From: Phyllobacterium phragmitis
GTDB lineage: Bacteria; Pseudomonadota; Alphaproteobacteria; Rhizobiales; Rhizobiaceae
Direction: 5' to 3'
Assembly (NCBI RefSeq): GCF_002980495.1
Contig: NZ_PVBR01000004.1
Location: forward strand, 62,001 to 126,000
DNA: 64,000 nucleotides
Made by a program: the position numbers and the translations under genes. Shown one piece after another: positions 1 to 8,693 of the stretch (within the stretch, counting starts at the first letter, position 1; each line of letters begins with the position of its first letter). Under the pieces are notes generated by a model. It had not been told where the DNA came from and ran no database searches. It worked only from the letters and a program-made list of their open reading frames with translations.

Positions 1-509
1 CGCTCGATGTGATCATCCGCTCGGTGCGCTCCGGCTTGCCGCTCAATGACGGGTTGCGGCTGATCGCCAGCGAAGCGCGCGAGCCGGTGCGAGCTGAATT
101 CCGCCGTATCGTCGAATCGCAGCAGATGGGGCTGTCCGTTCCGGAAGCGACGGCGAAAATGCCCGATTCCATGCCCTGCCCCGAAGCGAATTTCTTCGCC
201 ATCGTCATCCAGATCCAGTCGCAGGCCGGCGGCAATCTGTCGGAAGCGCTGGGCAATCTTTCACGCGTGCTGCGCGACAGGAAGAAGATGAAGGCGAAGG
301 TCAACGCATTGTCGATGGAGGCGAAGGCCTCCGCCGCCATCATCGGCGCCCTGCCATTCATCGTCACGCTGCTCATCTATCTCTCCAGCCCGCAATATAT
401 CCTGATCCTTTTTACCAGCCAGACGGGCCATTTGCTCCTCGGCATTTCCGCCGTGCTGATGACGATCGGCATCCTGATCATGAAAAAAATGATCAATTTC
501 AACATGTAG
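1..509 (+). CDS. tadB: TadB, Tad/Flp pilus inner-membrane protein (5' end outside window)
   Basis: This is the C-terminal part of a type II secretion F-domain protein. The frame is open to the left edge (codons ...L-D-V-I-I-R-S), so the true start lies upstream. Visible are the conserved helical stretch around SVRSGLPLNDGLRLIA and the GGNLSEALGNLS motif, followed by two membrane segments near the C-terminus (ASAAIIGALPFIVTLLIYL and HLLLGISAVLMTIGILIM). TadB with TadC forms the inner-membrane platform of the Tad pilus machine, working with the TadA ATPase. The tadC gene follows after 10 bases, so the two are probably co-transcribed. Confidence 0.88.
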   Translation, partial: LDVIIRSVRSGLPLNDGLRLIASEAREPVRAEFRRIVESQQMGLSVPEATAKMPDSMPCPEANFFAIVIQIQSQAGGNLSEALGNLSRVLRDRKKMKAKVNALSMEAKASAAIIGALPFIVTLLIYLSSPQYILILFTSQTGHLLLGISAVLMTIGILIMKKMINFNM

Positions 510-519
510 GTCAGCCGCC

Positions 520-1518
520 ATGGTTTCCCTCCTCACGCAAAAGCTGACCGATCCGCAATTCCTGATGGCGATGCTGGTCGGCCTCGCCGTCTTCGCAACG
601 CTGATGACCCTGCTGATGCCGCTTTTCAGCGGCAACGAACTCAAGTCACGCATGAAGACCGTCGCACTGGAGCGTGACGCCATCCGCACCCGCGAGCGGA
701 CGCGGCTCTCCGCCGAAGGTGACAGGCGGCGCGGCCTGCGCCACATGCAGAAGCCGGGGATCCGCGATTTCGTCGAAAGGCTCGATCTCAAGCGGGCGCT
801 GGCCGATGAAAAGACCGTCGCGGCATTGCGCAATGCAGGATTTCGCGGGCAAAATCCGCTCAACGTCTTCCTGTTCATGCGCTTCATCCTGCCCTTCGTC
901 GGCCTGACGCTGACGGCGTTCTACATCTTCGGGTTCGGGCTGCTTGTCGAGCAGCCGCTGTTCATGCGCGTCATCGTCTGCATTTTCGGCGGCTATGCCG
1001 GGTTCTACGCACCCAATCTCTATGTTTCCAACCGTGCGTCCAAGCGCAAGCAGTCCATTCAGCTTGCCTGGCCCGACGCTCTCGATCTGATGCTGATCTG
1101 CGTGGAATCGGGCATGTCGACGGAAGCGGCCTTCCGCAAGGTGGCGGAAGAAATCGGCGTCCAGTCCGTCGAACTGGCGGAGGAGTTCGTGCTGACCAAT
1201 GCGGAATTGTCGTTTCTGCCGGAACGCCGGCAGGCATACGAGAACCTCGCCAATCGCACGGGCGTGGAATCGGTCAAATCGGTGACGCAGGCGCTGATCC
1301 AGGCGGAACGCTACGGCACGCCGGTAGCCCAGGCGCTCAGGACGCTTTCGCAGGAAAGCCGCGACATGCGGCTGATGGAGGCGGAGAAGAAGGCGGCGGC
1401 GCTGCCGCCGAAGCTTACCGTGCCGATGATCGTGTTCTTCCTGCCGGTGCTTTTCATGGTCATTCTCGGCCCGGCCTTCATCCAGATCAGTGCGCAGGGC
1501 GGCATCTTCGGCCAGTGA
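520..1518 (+). CDS. tadC: TadC, Tad/Flp pilus inner-membrane protein
   Basis: A 332-residue type II secretion F-domain protein. It has an N-terminal membrane segment (about residues 14-36), two more segments around 115-165, the cytoplasmic F-domain with the DALDLMLICVESGMSTEAAF motif, and a C-terminal hydrophobic segment (LTVPMIVFFLPVLFMVILG). It lies 10 bases after tadB, the usual tadB-tadC order, and is expected to pair with TadB in the assembly platform. It converges on the TPR lipoprotein gene, with about 40 bases between the two stop codons. The family is clear. Whether the rest of the tad locus is intact lies outside the window. Confidence 0.9.
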   Translation: MVSLLTQKLTDPQFLMAMLVGLAVFATLMTLLMPLFSGNELKSRMKTVALERDAIRTRERTRLSAEGDRRRGLRHMQKPGIRDFVERLDLKRALADEKTVAALRNAGFRGQNPLNVFLFMRFILPFVGLTLTAFYIFGFGLLVEQPLFMRVIVCIFGGYAGFYAPNLYVSNRASKRKQSIQLAWPDALDLMLICVESGMSTEAAFRKVAEEIGVQSVELAEEFVLTNAELSFLPERRQAYENLANRTGVESVKSVTQALIQAERYGTPVAQALRTLSQESRDMRLMEAEKKAAALPPKLTVPMIVFFLPVLFMVILGPAFIQISAQGGIFGQ

Positions 1519-1560
1519 CGGCAACGCCGCTCACGGGCGGAGAGAATGTAGCGCGACAAA

Positions 1561-2367
1561 CTAGCTCTTCGGCTTGTCCTTGAGCATGTTCCAGGAATTC
1601 TGCTGGGCGAGCATGGCGCGCAGATATTGGATGTTGGCCTCGGCCTGCTGGGGCGAGAGTTCGCGGCGGGCGATCGTCTCCGCTTCCTGGAAGCGGCCCT
1701 GAAGACCGACCACCAGCGCCAAATTCTGCCGGACACGGCTATCCGCGCCAGGTGCGGCGGCAGCGTTGCGCATATGGGTTTCGGCGGTATTCAGATCGCC
1801 GGTGAGCATATAGGACATGCCGAGGTTCGACAGGATCGATGCCTCGTTGGGCTGGATATCGAGGGCGCGGCGATAGAGCGTGCGCGCCTCGTTCGTCTCG
1901 CCCATCTGGTCGAGAATGGCCGCTTCGGCGGAGAGGAGCTTCCAATCGGGATATGCGGGCGTCTGGGCCCGGCGCACGGCGTCGAGCGCTGCCTCGAACT
2001 GTCCGGCACTGGCCAGTGATTTGCCATAGGCGGCAAGCACCTGGCGGTCCTGCGGATAGCTGATGGCCAGCGCGCGCATCACGGCAAGTGCCTGGTCATT
2101 GCGTCCCGTCATTCCCAGCACATTGGCGTAGGCGAGAGCCAGAGGTTTGTCCCTAGGGTTTTTCTGATATTGCAAACCATAGCTTTGCACGGCCTGCGCC
2201 AGTTGCAGGCTGTTCATCTGGTCGATTGGCCGGGCCGAAGAGCGGGCAATGGATCCGGTCGTGGTCCGGTCGGTCGTGGCACAACCCGCGATGCCAACCG
2301 CAAGCGTCATCACCGCCGCCGCCAGAATGAAACGGCATCTCTTATCGACGCCCCGCATCGTCGCCAT
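1561..2367 (-). CDS. tadD: TPR-repeat lipoprotein, TadD-like
   Basis: The start chosen at 2367 (MATMRGVDKRCRFIL) has a GGAGG ribosome site six bases upstream; an in-frame start 54 bases earlier lacks this support. A lipoprotein signal peptide ends in IAGC, so the protein should be lipidated. The mature part is built of tetratricopeptide repeats, for example LAYANVLGMTGRNDQALAVM, LLSAEAAILDQMGETNEART and ASILSNLGMSYMLTGDLNTA. TadD-type TPR lipoproteins are needed for Tad pilus assembly or secretin stability, and the position directly after tadBC (convergent) supports this assignment. The symbol is inferred from context as much as from sequence. Confidence 0.8.
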   Translation of the reverse strand: MATMRGVDKRCRFILAAAVMTLAVGIAGCATTDRTTTGSIARSSARPIDQMNSLQLAQAVQSYGLQYQKNPRDKPLALAYANVLGMTGRNDQALAVMRALAISYPQDRQVLAAYGKSLASAGQFEAALDAVRRAQTPAYPDWKLLSAEAAILDQMGETNEARTLYRRALDIQPNEASILSNLGMSYMLTGDLNTAETHMRNAAAAPGADSRVRQNLALVVGLQGRFQEAETIARRELSPQQAEANIQYLRAMLAQQNSWNMLKDKPKS

Positions 2368-2522
2368 GTCCCGCCTCCACAAACCGGCTCCGTCACTATT
2401 CGTAAAGCCGCTGCCCCACATGATTTCTCTCGAAAGAAATATTCCGTTAACCCTAATGGACGGTTAAGAATTGCCGTGCTTGAGTGCTTCCACCACGCAA
2501 ATTCCTGGAGAAGGTCCGCCGC

Positions 2523-3908
2523 ATGCCCGTCGATATCGCTGCCCGCAAGACATCCTCAAGCCGGCCAATCTGGCCTGTGACGAAGGATGGTCTGGATAAA
2601 CTGCCCCTACCGGAAAATGCCGCGGCATGGGCACGGGCGAACGGCTTTACCGGACAGGCGGGACGCATCCTGATCGTGCCTGATAATGCAGGCGGCATTG
2701 CGGGCGCGCTGTTCGGAACGGAAAAACCCGGTACGGACGGGCAGTCGCGGCTTCTCGCGGGAAAGCTGGCGCGCGGGCTTCCGGAGGGCGTCTGGCATAT
2801 CGAAGGCGATGCCGGGGATGCAGAGCTTCTGGCACTGGCCTTTCTTATGGGAGGCTACAGTTTCGACCGCTATCGCGGCAAGGCGGAGGCGGCGCAGACG
2901 GTTCTCGTGCTGCCTGCCGGCGTCGAGGAGGCCGAGACAAGACGCATCTCCATCGGCGTGACGCTTGCCCGCGATCTCATCAATACGCCCGCCAACGACA
3001 TGGGGCCGGATGCGCTGGAGGAGCAAGCGCGCCTTTTGGCGAAAGCGCACAAGGCGCAGATCGCGGTGACAAAAGGGCAACAGCTCCTGAAACAGAATTT
3101 TCCGATGATCCATGCCGTCGGCCGCGCCGGCGTTGAAGCGCCACGCCTCATCGATATCATTTGGGGAGGCAAGAACCATCCGAAGGTCACGCTTGTCGGC
3201 AAGGGCGTGTGCTTCGATACCGGCGGCCTCGACATCAAGCCGGCGAGCGGCATGCTGTTGATGAAGAAAGACATGGGCGGCGCGGCCAATGTGCTGGGCC
3301 TGGCCCACATGATCATGGATGCCAAACTGCCCGTCCGGCTGCGGGTGCTGATCCCGGCGGTCGAGAACGCCATTGCCGGCAATGCTTTCCGCCCCGGCGA
3401 TATCCTGACGAGCCGCAAGGGCATCACCGTGGAGATCGGCAATACCGACGCCGAGGGCAGGCTGGTGCTGGCCGATGCACTGGCGCTCGCCGACGAGGAG
3501 ACGCCGGATCTCTTGATCGACATGGCGACGCTGACGGGGGCGGCACGCGTGGCGCTCGGACCCGACCTGCCGCCCTTCTATACTGACGATGACGGCTTTG
3601 CGGACGCAGTGGCCAAGGCTGCCGGCGCGGTGGCCGATCCGGTCTGGCGCATGCCTCTCTGGGGACCTTACGACAAGAAACTTTCCTCGCGCATCGCCGA
3701 CATCAACAATGTCAACAGCGACGGCTTCGCGGGATCGGTGACGGCCGCACTTTTCCTCAAGTGCTTCGTCGAAAAGGCGCGCGTCTGGAGCCATTTCGAT
3801 ATTTTCGGCTGGACGCCGGTGGAAAAGCCCGCCGCGCCCGTCGGCGGCGAGGCACAGGCGATACGCGCTCTTTACCATCTCATGAAGCAGCGTTTCCCAG
3901 TGACCTGA
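2523..3908 (+). CDS. M17 family leucyl aminopeptidase
   Basis: A 461-residue protein with the complete M17 active site: K227, D232, D250, D309, E311 and R313. The spacing (5, 23, 82, 84 and 86 residues from the lysine) equals that of E. coli PepA, which indicates an active two-metal leucyl aminopeptidase. The signature NTDAEGRLVLADAL is present. The ATG at 2523 is preferred to an upstream GTG at 2484 because a GGAGAAGG ribosome site lies eight bases before it. It is divergent from the TadD-like gene. It probably acts in cytosolic peptide turnover. Rhizobiales often carry a second, canonical PepA elsewhere, so no symbol is given. Confidence 0.88.
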   Translation: MPVDIAARKTSSSRPIWPVTKDGLDKLPLPENAAAWARANGFTGQAGRILIVPDNAGGIAGALFGTEKPGTDGQSRLLAGKLARGLPEGVWHIEGDAGDAELLALAFLMGGYSFDRYRGKAEAAQTVLVLPAGVEEAETRRISIGVTLARDLINTPANDMGPDALEEQARLLAKAHKAQIAVTKGQQLLKQNFPMIHAVGRAGVEAPRLIDIIWGGKNHPKVTLVGKGVCFDTGGLDIKPASGMLLMKKDMGGAANVLGLAHMIMDAKLPVRLRVLIPAVENAIAGNAFRPGDILTSRKGITVEIGNTDAEGRLVLADALALADEETPDLLIDMATLTGAARVALGPDLPPFYTDDDGFADAVAKAAGAVADPVWRMPLWGPYDKKLSSRIADINNVNSDGFAGSVTAALFLKCFVEKARVWSHFDIFGWTPVEKPAAPVGGEAQAIRALYHLMKQRFPVT

Positions 3909-3972
3909 TCCAGCTTGCACAAGCGGGGTAAAGCCGCTTGAATGATACGGAACCGAAACGATATGGATCCGT

Positions 3973-4323
3973 ATGCCGATCGAACTGAAACCGTTGCAGG
4001 CGCTGACGCTGCTGAAGATCGTGGCTCTCGCCGAGGTGCGCGACGAGATGCCCGACCTGACCTGGCGCCAGATGGCCATCCTGCTGACGATCTATCTGGA
4101 GCCGCCACCGCATACGGTGCGCGGGCTGGCGGCGAAGCTCGACGTCACCAAGCCGGTGATCACCCGCGCGCTTGACACGATGGGCGCGATGGAGCTCGTT
4201 TCGCGCCATCGTGACGAGAAAGATCGCCGGAATGTGCTTATAAAGAGAACCGTAAACGGTGCGCTCTATGTCGAGCGGCTGGGCGATCTGGTGATCGCCA
4301 AATCGAGGGAACTGCCGATATGA
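3973..4323 (+). CDS. MarR-type winged-helix regulator
   Basis: A 116-residue protein with a winged helix: LTWRQMAILLTIY, then VRGLAAKLDVTKPVITRALD as the recognition region, then the DEKDRRNV wing typical of MarR. It is short for the family (usually 140-160 residues), and the N- and C-terminal dimerisation helices are reduced. Its stop codon overlaps the start of the following NlpC/P60 gene by four bases (ATGA), so the two are translationally coupled. This suggests a regulator tied to that cell-wall enzyme. Ligand and targets are unknown. Confidence 0.82.
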   Translation: MPIELKPLQALTLLKIVALAEVRDEMPDLTWRQMAILLTIYLEPPPHTVRGLAAKLDVTKPVITRALDTMGAMELVSRHRDEKDRRNVLIKRTVNGALYVERLGDLVIAKSRELPI

Positions 4324-5198
4324 CCATGCCAGAGCAAACTTCTGCTCTAGACCGCCGCCTTCATGCCTTCCGGCCCGATCTTGCCGACACGCGGTTGCGC
4401 GGCAAGGTGGAGGCCGGGCGTTTCGCCGAGGGGAAACCCATGCATGTCGCCATACCGGTGGTCGATGTGCGCAGCGAGCCGCGTCCCGACAGCGGGCCGC
4501 AGACGCAGCTTCTGCTCGGCGACGACGTGCAGGTCTTCGAGGAGGTCGATGGCTGGTGCTGGGTGCAATCGGTGCGCGACGGCTATGTCGGCTATGTCAG
4601 CGATTTTTCGCTTGACCGGCCACGCGGCGAACCGACCCATATGGTCTGCGTTCCGCGCACCTTCGTCTATCCCGGGGCGGATCTGCGCTTCCCGCACACG
4701 CGCGCGCTTTCGCTCGGCTCGCGCATCGCTATCACCGGCGAGGCGGAAACGCGTGGCACCGGTTACGCACTGCTCGAAAGCGGCGAGGCGATCATCGCCC
4801 GACACCTACGGCCGATCGGCGAGCATGCCACCGACTATGTCGCGGTCGCCGAGACATTGCTCCACACGCCCTATCTCTGGGGCGGCACCTCCGGTTTCGG
4901 CATCGACTGCTCGGGACTGGTGCAATTGCCCATGCTGATGACGGGCCGGAACGTGCTACGCGATACCGACATGCAGGCAACGACGATCGGCACCGTGATC
5001 GAGCCGGATGCCGATTACGGCAATCTGCAACGCGGCGATCTCGTCTTCTGGAAAGGCCATGTCGCGATCATGGCCGATGAAAAGACGCTGATCCATGCCA
5101 ACGGCCATACGATGAGCACCACGTTCGAGCCATTGCGCGAGGCCATCGAGCGCATCGCCTATCTCTATGGATACCCGACCGTCATCAGGAGGCCGTGA
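4320..5198 (+). CDS. NlpC/P60 (C40) cell-wall peptidase with SH3 domains
   Basis: A 292-residue protein. Residues of about 40-190 form two bacterial SH3-like segments (VVDVRSEPRPDSGPQTQLL and DGWCWVQSVRDGYVGYVSD). The C-terminal catalytic domain has the nucleophile motif GIDCSGLVQ, the histidine motif WKGHVAIM and a third polar residue in the LIHANGH stretch. Such enzymes cleave peptide stems of peptidoglycan. No signal peptide is visible, so export is unclear or the protein may act on internalised muropeptides. The start overlaps the MarR-type gene by four bases; an in-frame ATG two codons later is the alternative. Confidence 0.88.
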   Translation: MTMPEQTSALDRRLHAFRPDLADTRLRGKVEAGRFAEGKPMHVAIPVVDVRSEPRPDSGPQTQLLLGDDVQVFEEVDGWCWVQSVRDGYVGYVSDFSLDRPRGEPTHMVCVPRTFVYPGADLRFPHTRALSLGSRIAITGEAETRGTGYALLESGEAIIARHLRPIGEHATDYVAVAETLLHTPYLWGGTSGFGIDCSGLVQLPMLMTGRNVLRDTDMQATTIGTVIEPDADYGNLQRGDLVFWKGHVAIMADEKTLIHANGHTMSTTFEPLREAIERIAYLYGYPTVIRRP

Positions 5199-5230
5199 GG
5201 CTTTCCGGTGGGTGTGATGACTGACGTTCC

Positions 5231-5386
5231 CCCCCCTCTGCCCTGCCGGGCATCTCCCCCTCAAGGAGGGAGATTGGCTGACACAAACCATGACACTCAC
5301 CCTTCAACGCTCGTGATTGGGATAGACATCAGTGAAGGCGTAATCTCCACCCTTGAGGGGGAGATGGCCGGCAGGCCAGAGGGGGT
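5231..5386. repeat. Palindromic intergenic repeat (Rhizobiales/Brucella Bru-RS-like)
   Basis: Left arm 5231-5275 starts CCCCCCTCTGCCCTGCC and ends GGGAGATT. Right arm 5342-5386 is its near-perfect inverse (AATCTCC...GAGGGGGT). The arms are about 45 bases and the centre about 66 bases. The same arm sequence recurs at 11.8-12.0 kb. Naming as Bru-RS-like is from memory of Brucella intergenic palindromes, not from a search. Confidence 0.75.
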
Positions 5387-5444
5387 AAAAAGCGGATAAA
5401 CGGAATTTTCGAGCCGATAAGTAATGACCGACGCTCGGCGCTCA

Positions 5445-5463
5445 CCCCCCTCTGGCTTTGCCT
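5445..5463. repeat. Solitary half-arm of the palindromic repeat
   Basis: ACCCCCCTCTGGCTTTGCC matches the outer end of the arms at 5231 and 11835 but has no partner arm. It abuts the stop codon of the dehydrogenase at 5464, so it looks like the remnant of a deleted element. Confidence 0.55.
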
Positions 5464-6465
5464 CTACACCTTATCCGGCAGGACACGATCCGGTGGACGA
5501 TGGCCATCGACGAAGGCGCGGATGTTGATGATCACCCGGTCGCCCATGTCGGTCCGCCCCTCGATAGTGGCGGAGCCCATATGCGGCAGGATCACCACCT
5601 TGCCTTCGGCGGCGAGCTTGACGAGCCGGTGGTTGACGGCAGGCTCGTGCTCGAAGACATCGAGCCCGGCACCGGCGAGCCTGCCCTGCTCGATCTGCTC
5701 GATCAGCGCGCTTTCATCGATGATCTGGCCGCGCGCCGTGTTGACGAGATAGGCGGTCGGCTGCATGAGCGCGATCCGGCGCGCCGAGAGCAGATGGAAG
5801 GTGGCCGGCGTCGACGGGCAGTTGACCGAAATGATGTCCATGCGCGCCAGCATCTGGTCGAGGCTATCCCAATAGGTGGCCTCCAGTTCCTCTTCGATGG
5901 CCGGGCTGACATGATGCCGGTTGTGATAATGGATCGACAGGCCGAACGCCTTGGCGCGGCGCGCGACCGCGGTGCCGATGCGGCCCATGCCAACGATACC
6001 GAGACGCTTGCCCCAGATGCGGCGACCCAGCATCCATGTCGGGGACCAGCCCGGCCATTTGCCGGATTCGCTGAGCACATTGGCGCCTTCCACGAGGCGG
6101 CGCGGCGCCGACAGGATCAGCGCCATGGTCATGTCGGCGGTATCCTCCGTCAGGACATTCGGCGTGTTGGTGACGGTGATGCCGCGCTTGGCGGCGGCGG
6201 CGACATCGATATTATCGACGCCATTGCCGAAATTGGCGATGAGCTTCATGTTCGGGCCGGCCTGCTCGATGACGGCCGCATCGATCGTATCGCTAATGGT
6301 GGGAACCAGGACGTCGGCTTCCTTCATCGCCGCGACGACCTCAGGCTGGGTCATGCGGCGGTCGTCGATATTGAGCCGGGCATCGAAAAGCTCGCGCATG
6401 CGCGTTTCGACCGGATCGGGAAGCTTGCGCGTGATGACGACCAAAGGCTTCTTCCTGCTCGACAT
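5464..6465 (-). CDS. D-2-hydroxyacid dehydrogenase (glyoxylate/hydroxypyruvate reductase type)
   Basis: A 333-residue NAD(P)-dependent D-isomer-specific 2-hydroxyacid dehydrogenase. The Rossmann motif GIVGMGRIGTAVARR is present, as are the catalytic residues Arg (LVNTARGQIIDE), Glu (AGLDVFEHEP) and His (LPHMGSAT). The fold resembles D-glycerate dehydrogenases or glyoxylate reductases, with the substrate-side motif NFGNGVDNIDV. The start at 6465 (MSSRKKPLVV) is chosen for its AGAGGTGG ribosome site; a longer frame to 6594 has no support. It is divergent from the SH3 protein. Exact substrate (glyoxylate, hydroxypyruvate or another 2-keto acid) cannot be fixed from sequence alone. Confidence 0.88.
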   Translation of the reverse strand: MSSRKKPLVVITRKLPDPVETRMRELFDARLNIDDRRMTQPEVVAAMKEADVLVPTISDTIDAAVIEQAGPNMKLIANFGNGVDNIDVAAAAKRGITVTNTPNVLTEDTADMTMALILSAPRRLVEGANVLSESGKWPGWSPTWMLGRRIWGKRLGIVGMGRIGTAVARRAKAFGLSIHYHNRHHVSPAIEEELEATYWDSLDQMLARMDIISVNCPSTPATFHLLSARRIALMQPTAYLVNTARGQIIDESALIEQIEQGRLAGAGLDVFEHEPAVNHRLVKLAAEGKVVILPHMGSATIEGRTDMGDRVIINIRAFVDGHRPPDRVLPDKV

Positions 6466-6668
6466 ATCCACCTCTTTTATAGGCCGTCCGCCCCGTTTTT
6501 GCGCCCGCGTTGAGACCTCTTTAACCAAGAGGGTGCAGACTGCAATCCTGTCTAGACCTGTTGTCTGTCTACCAAGGCAGCGCGCCAAAGACAAAGAAAA
6601 ACACGGGCTGGCATTGTGTCAGGGGTTATGACCCAAAAGACGTGACGGCAGAACCGGCGAGGACGACT

Positions 6669-7241
6669 TTGTACAAGGATTTTTCACTGCGTTTCCCCAT
6701 GCTTCTGGCGGGGGCTGTTTCCCTTTTTCTGATGGGCGCACTGCTCGGCATTCCACATCACCATCATGCTACGGCCGCAGAGCCGGCCGGAACGGTGGTG
6801 GGCCCGAGCGGATTGCCGCTGCCGCGCTTCGTCAGCCTGAAACCCAGCCGCGTCAATCTACGCATCGGGCCGGGGCGCCAATATGCCGTCTCATGGCTTT
6901 TCCAGAAATCCGGGCTGCCGGTCGAGATCATCCAGGAATATGACAATTGGCGCCGCATCCGCGACGCCGACGGCACAGAGGGCTGGGTTTACCAGTCCCT
7001 GCTTTCCGGCAAGCGCACCGCGATTGTTGCTCCCTGGAAAAAAGACGAACCGAATAATTTGCTGGGGCTCTATGGAAGCCCGAGCGAAACGGCAGGTGTC
7101 GTCGCGCGCGTCCAGCCCGGCGTGATCGGATCGGTGGACGAGTGCAATGGCGAATGGTGCCACTTCAACATCAACAGGATCAGCGGCTGGATGAAACAGG
7201 CAGAGCTCTGGGGCGCTTATCCCGGCGAGGTGTTCGATTAA
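6669..7241 (+). CDS. Secreted SH3-domain protein
   Basis: About 190 residues. A signal peptide (LRFPMLLAGAVSLFLMGALL, then an AxA-type site near ATAAEP) is followed by two SH3-like units: VNLRIGPGRQYAVSWLFQ with the GWVYQSLLSG ending, and LYGSPSETAGVVARVQPG with GWMKQAELWG. This layout is common in Rhizobiales periplasmic SH3 proteins thought to contact the cell wall or other proteins; no catalytic domain is present. A TTG at 6669 with a GAGG site seven bases upstream is my choice. ATG 6699 and TTG 6561 are alternatives. The function is unknown. Confidence 0.78.
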   Translation: MYKDFSLRFPMLLAGAVSLFLMGALLGIPHHHHATAAEPAGTVVGPSGLPLPRFVSLKPSRVNLRIGPGRQYAVSWLFQKSGLPVEIIQEYDNWRRIRDADGTEGWVYQSLLSGKRTAIVAPWKKDEPNNLLGLYGSPSETAGVVARVQPGVIGSVDECNGEWCHFNINRISGWMKQAELWGAYPGEVFD

Positions 7242-7277
7242 AGCGGCACGCGTTCTCTCGAACGGCAGTCAAAACAA

Positions 7278-7300
7278 AAGCGGCCCGCAAAGGCCGCTTG
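7278..7300. terminator. Bidirectional hairpin terminator
   Basis: AAGCGGCC pairs with GGCCGCTT around a short loop in the gap between the convergent SH3 gene and irr. On the plus strand it is followed by TTCGTTTC and on the minus strand by TTTTGTTTT, so it could serve both genes. Confidence 0.7.
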
Positions 7301-7328
7301 TTCGTTTCCCCATCAATTTGGGCCGACT

Positions 7329-7763
7329 TTACTGATCCCTGCGCCTCAGGCGCACGATGATATCGACATTGACGATCTCCATGCCCTCCGGCGGTTCCGG
7401 CAGATTGCCGACGACCGGCTGGCCCTGCGGACCGTTGGGGATGTCGATGACCGTATTGTCGCCCTCGACGAAGAAATGCTGGTGGTCGGATATGTTGGTG
7501 TCGAAATAGGTCTTCGCGCCCTCGATGGCGAGAATGCGCAGCATTCCGGCCTCGGTGAACTGGTGCAGCGTATTATAGACGGTGGCGAGCGAGACGGGCA
7601 CATCCGCGACCACCGCTTCCTCGTGCAGTTCTTCGGCGGAAAGGTGACGATCGCCCTGGGCGAAGATCAGGCTCGCGAGCGCGATGCGCTGCCGTGTCGG
7701 ACGCAGTCCGGCATGACGCAAACGGTCCTCAATATTGGCTACATGCGAAGAATGTATGTGCAC
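7329..7763 (-). CDS. irr: Iron response regulator Irr (Fur family)
   Basis: A 144-residue Fur-family protein with the DNA-binding helix [19 protein letters not shown] and the N-terminal [19 protein letters not shown] typical of alphaproteobacterial Irr. The histidine-rich SDHQHFF stretch corresponds to the haem-responsive region. The N-terminal Cys-Pro haem motif of Bradyrhizobium Irr is absent, as in most Rhizobiaceae and Brucella forms. Irr represses haem synthesis and activates iron uptake when iron is scarce. It is transcribed away from fabA with about 235 bases between the starts. The assignment is firm at the subfamily level. Confidence 0.92.
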   Translation of the reverse strand: MHIHSSHVANIEDRLRHAGLRPTRQRIALASLIFAQGDRHLSAEELHEEAVVADVPVSLATVYNTLHQFTEAGMLRILAIEGAKTYFDTNISDHQHFFVEGDNTVIDIPNGPQGQPVVGNLPEPPEGMEIVNVDIIVRLRRRDQ

Positions 7764-7998
7764 TGTCGTTCCGTCAGCTTCGTGTCAAATTTGCTCAAAA
7801 GCATCACAGGCAGTTGCCCATGATGCACCTCCATTGATATATGCCGTCGCAAGACAACGATCAATAGGCGTTTCCCTATGCCATAAATGCCGGGAAAAAG
7901 CTATTGGCACGGTTTTACTGTTGGAAACACTCCGTGTTAGGGATGTGCAGACATCCGGGGCGCTGGTCAGCGTCCCGGACATATCGATGGGAGACATG

Positions 7999-8514
7999 AT
8001 GGCAGAGCAGAAATCGAGCTACGGGTTTGAAGAACTCCTTTCCTGTGCGCGCGGCGAAATGTTCGGTCCCGGCAATGCACAATTGCCGGCACCGCCGATG
8101 CTGATGTTCGATCGGATCACCGACATATCGGAAACCGGCGGCGAGCATGGCAAAGGCTATATAGGGGCGGAGTTCGACATAAAGCCGGACCTGTGGTTCT
8201 TTCCTTGCCACTTCATCGGCGATCCGGTGATGCCGGGCTGCCTCGGTCTCGACGCCCTGTGGCAGTTGACCGGCTTCTTTCTCGGCTGGCTCGGCGAGCC
8301 CGGCAAGGGCCGGGCGATTTCCACCGGCGAGGTGAAGTTCACCGGGCAGATCACGCCTTCCACCAAGCTGGTGGAATACGGCATCGATTTCAAACGCGTC
8401 ATGCGCGGACGGCTGGTGCTCGGTATTGCCGATGGCTGGGTGAAAGCCGACGGCGAGACGGTTTTCAAGGCAAGCGACCTGCGCGTAGGCCTTTTCAAGG
8501 AAAAGGCAGCCTGA
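7999..8514 (+). CDS. fabA: 3-hydroxydecanoyl-ACP dehydratase/isomerase FabA
   Basis: A 171-residue protein with the hot-dog fold catalytic pair H71 ([13 protein letters not shown]) and D85 (LGLDALWQ), in step with E. coli His70/Asp84. It dehydrates 3-hydroxydecanoyl-ACP and isomerises the trans-2 bond to cis-3, starting unsaturated fatty acid synthesis in the cytosol. ATG 7999 is preferred to the adjacent ATG 7996 because the GGGAG site is then five bases away. It leads a fabA-fabB-fabI set. The long upstream open frame to 7735 is non-coding: it runs into the irr gene region. Confidence 0.95.
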   Translation: MAEQKSSYGFEELLSCARGEMFGPGNAQLPAPPMLMFDRITDISETGGEHGKGYIGAEFDIKPDLWFFPCHFIGDPVMPGCLGLDALWQLTGFFLGWLGEPGKGRAISTGEVKFTGQITPSTKLVEYGIDFKRVMRGRLVLGIADGWVKADGETVFKASDLRVGLFKEKAA

Positions 8515-8693
8515 GAGCAGTCTTGGAGCTGGACGGAAACCTGATAAGGATCGGCCGGTCCGATCATTGATGAGCATGGTATCCTCGAGGCGGGGATTTT
8601 TTAAATGAGAGCCATGCTTAAAACTCGTAAGTGGCGCACCTATTTTCCGTGCTTGGGCAAGCCCCGGAAAACACAGGCGCAAAGGAGAGTATG

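Larger units (their letters stand above)
5199..5463. other. Intergenic stretch of repeat DNA
   Basis: Between the NlpC/P60 gene and the dehydrogenase stop there is no credible gene. The space is almost wholly occupied by one complete palindromic repeat (5231-5386) and a lone half-arm (5445-5463). Confidence 0.7.
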
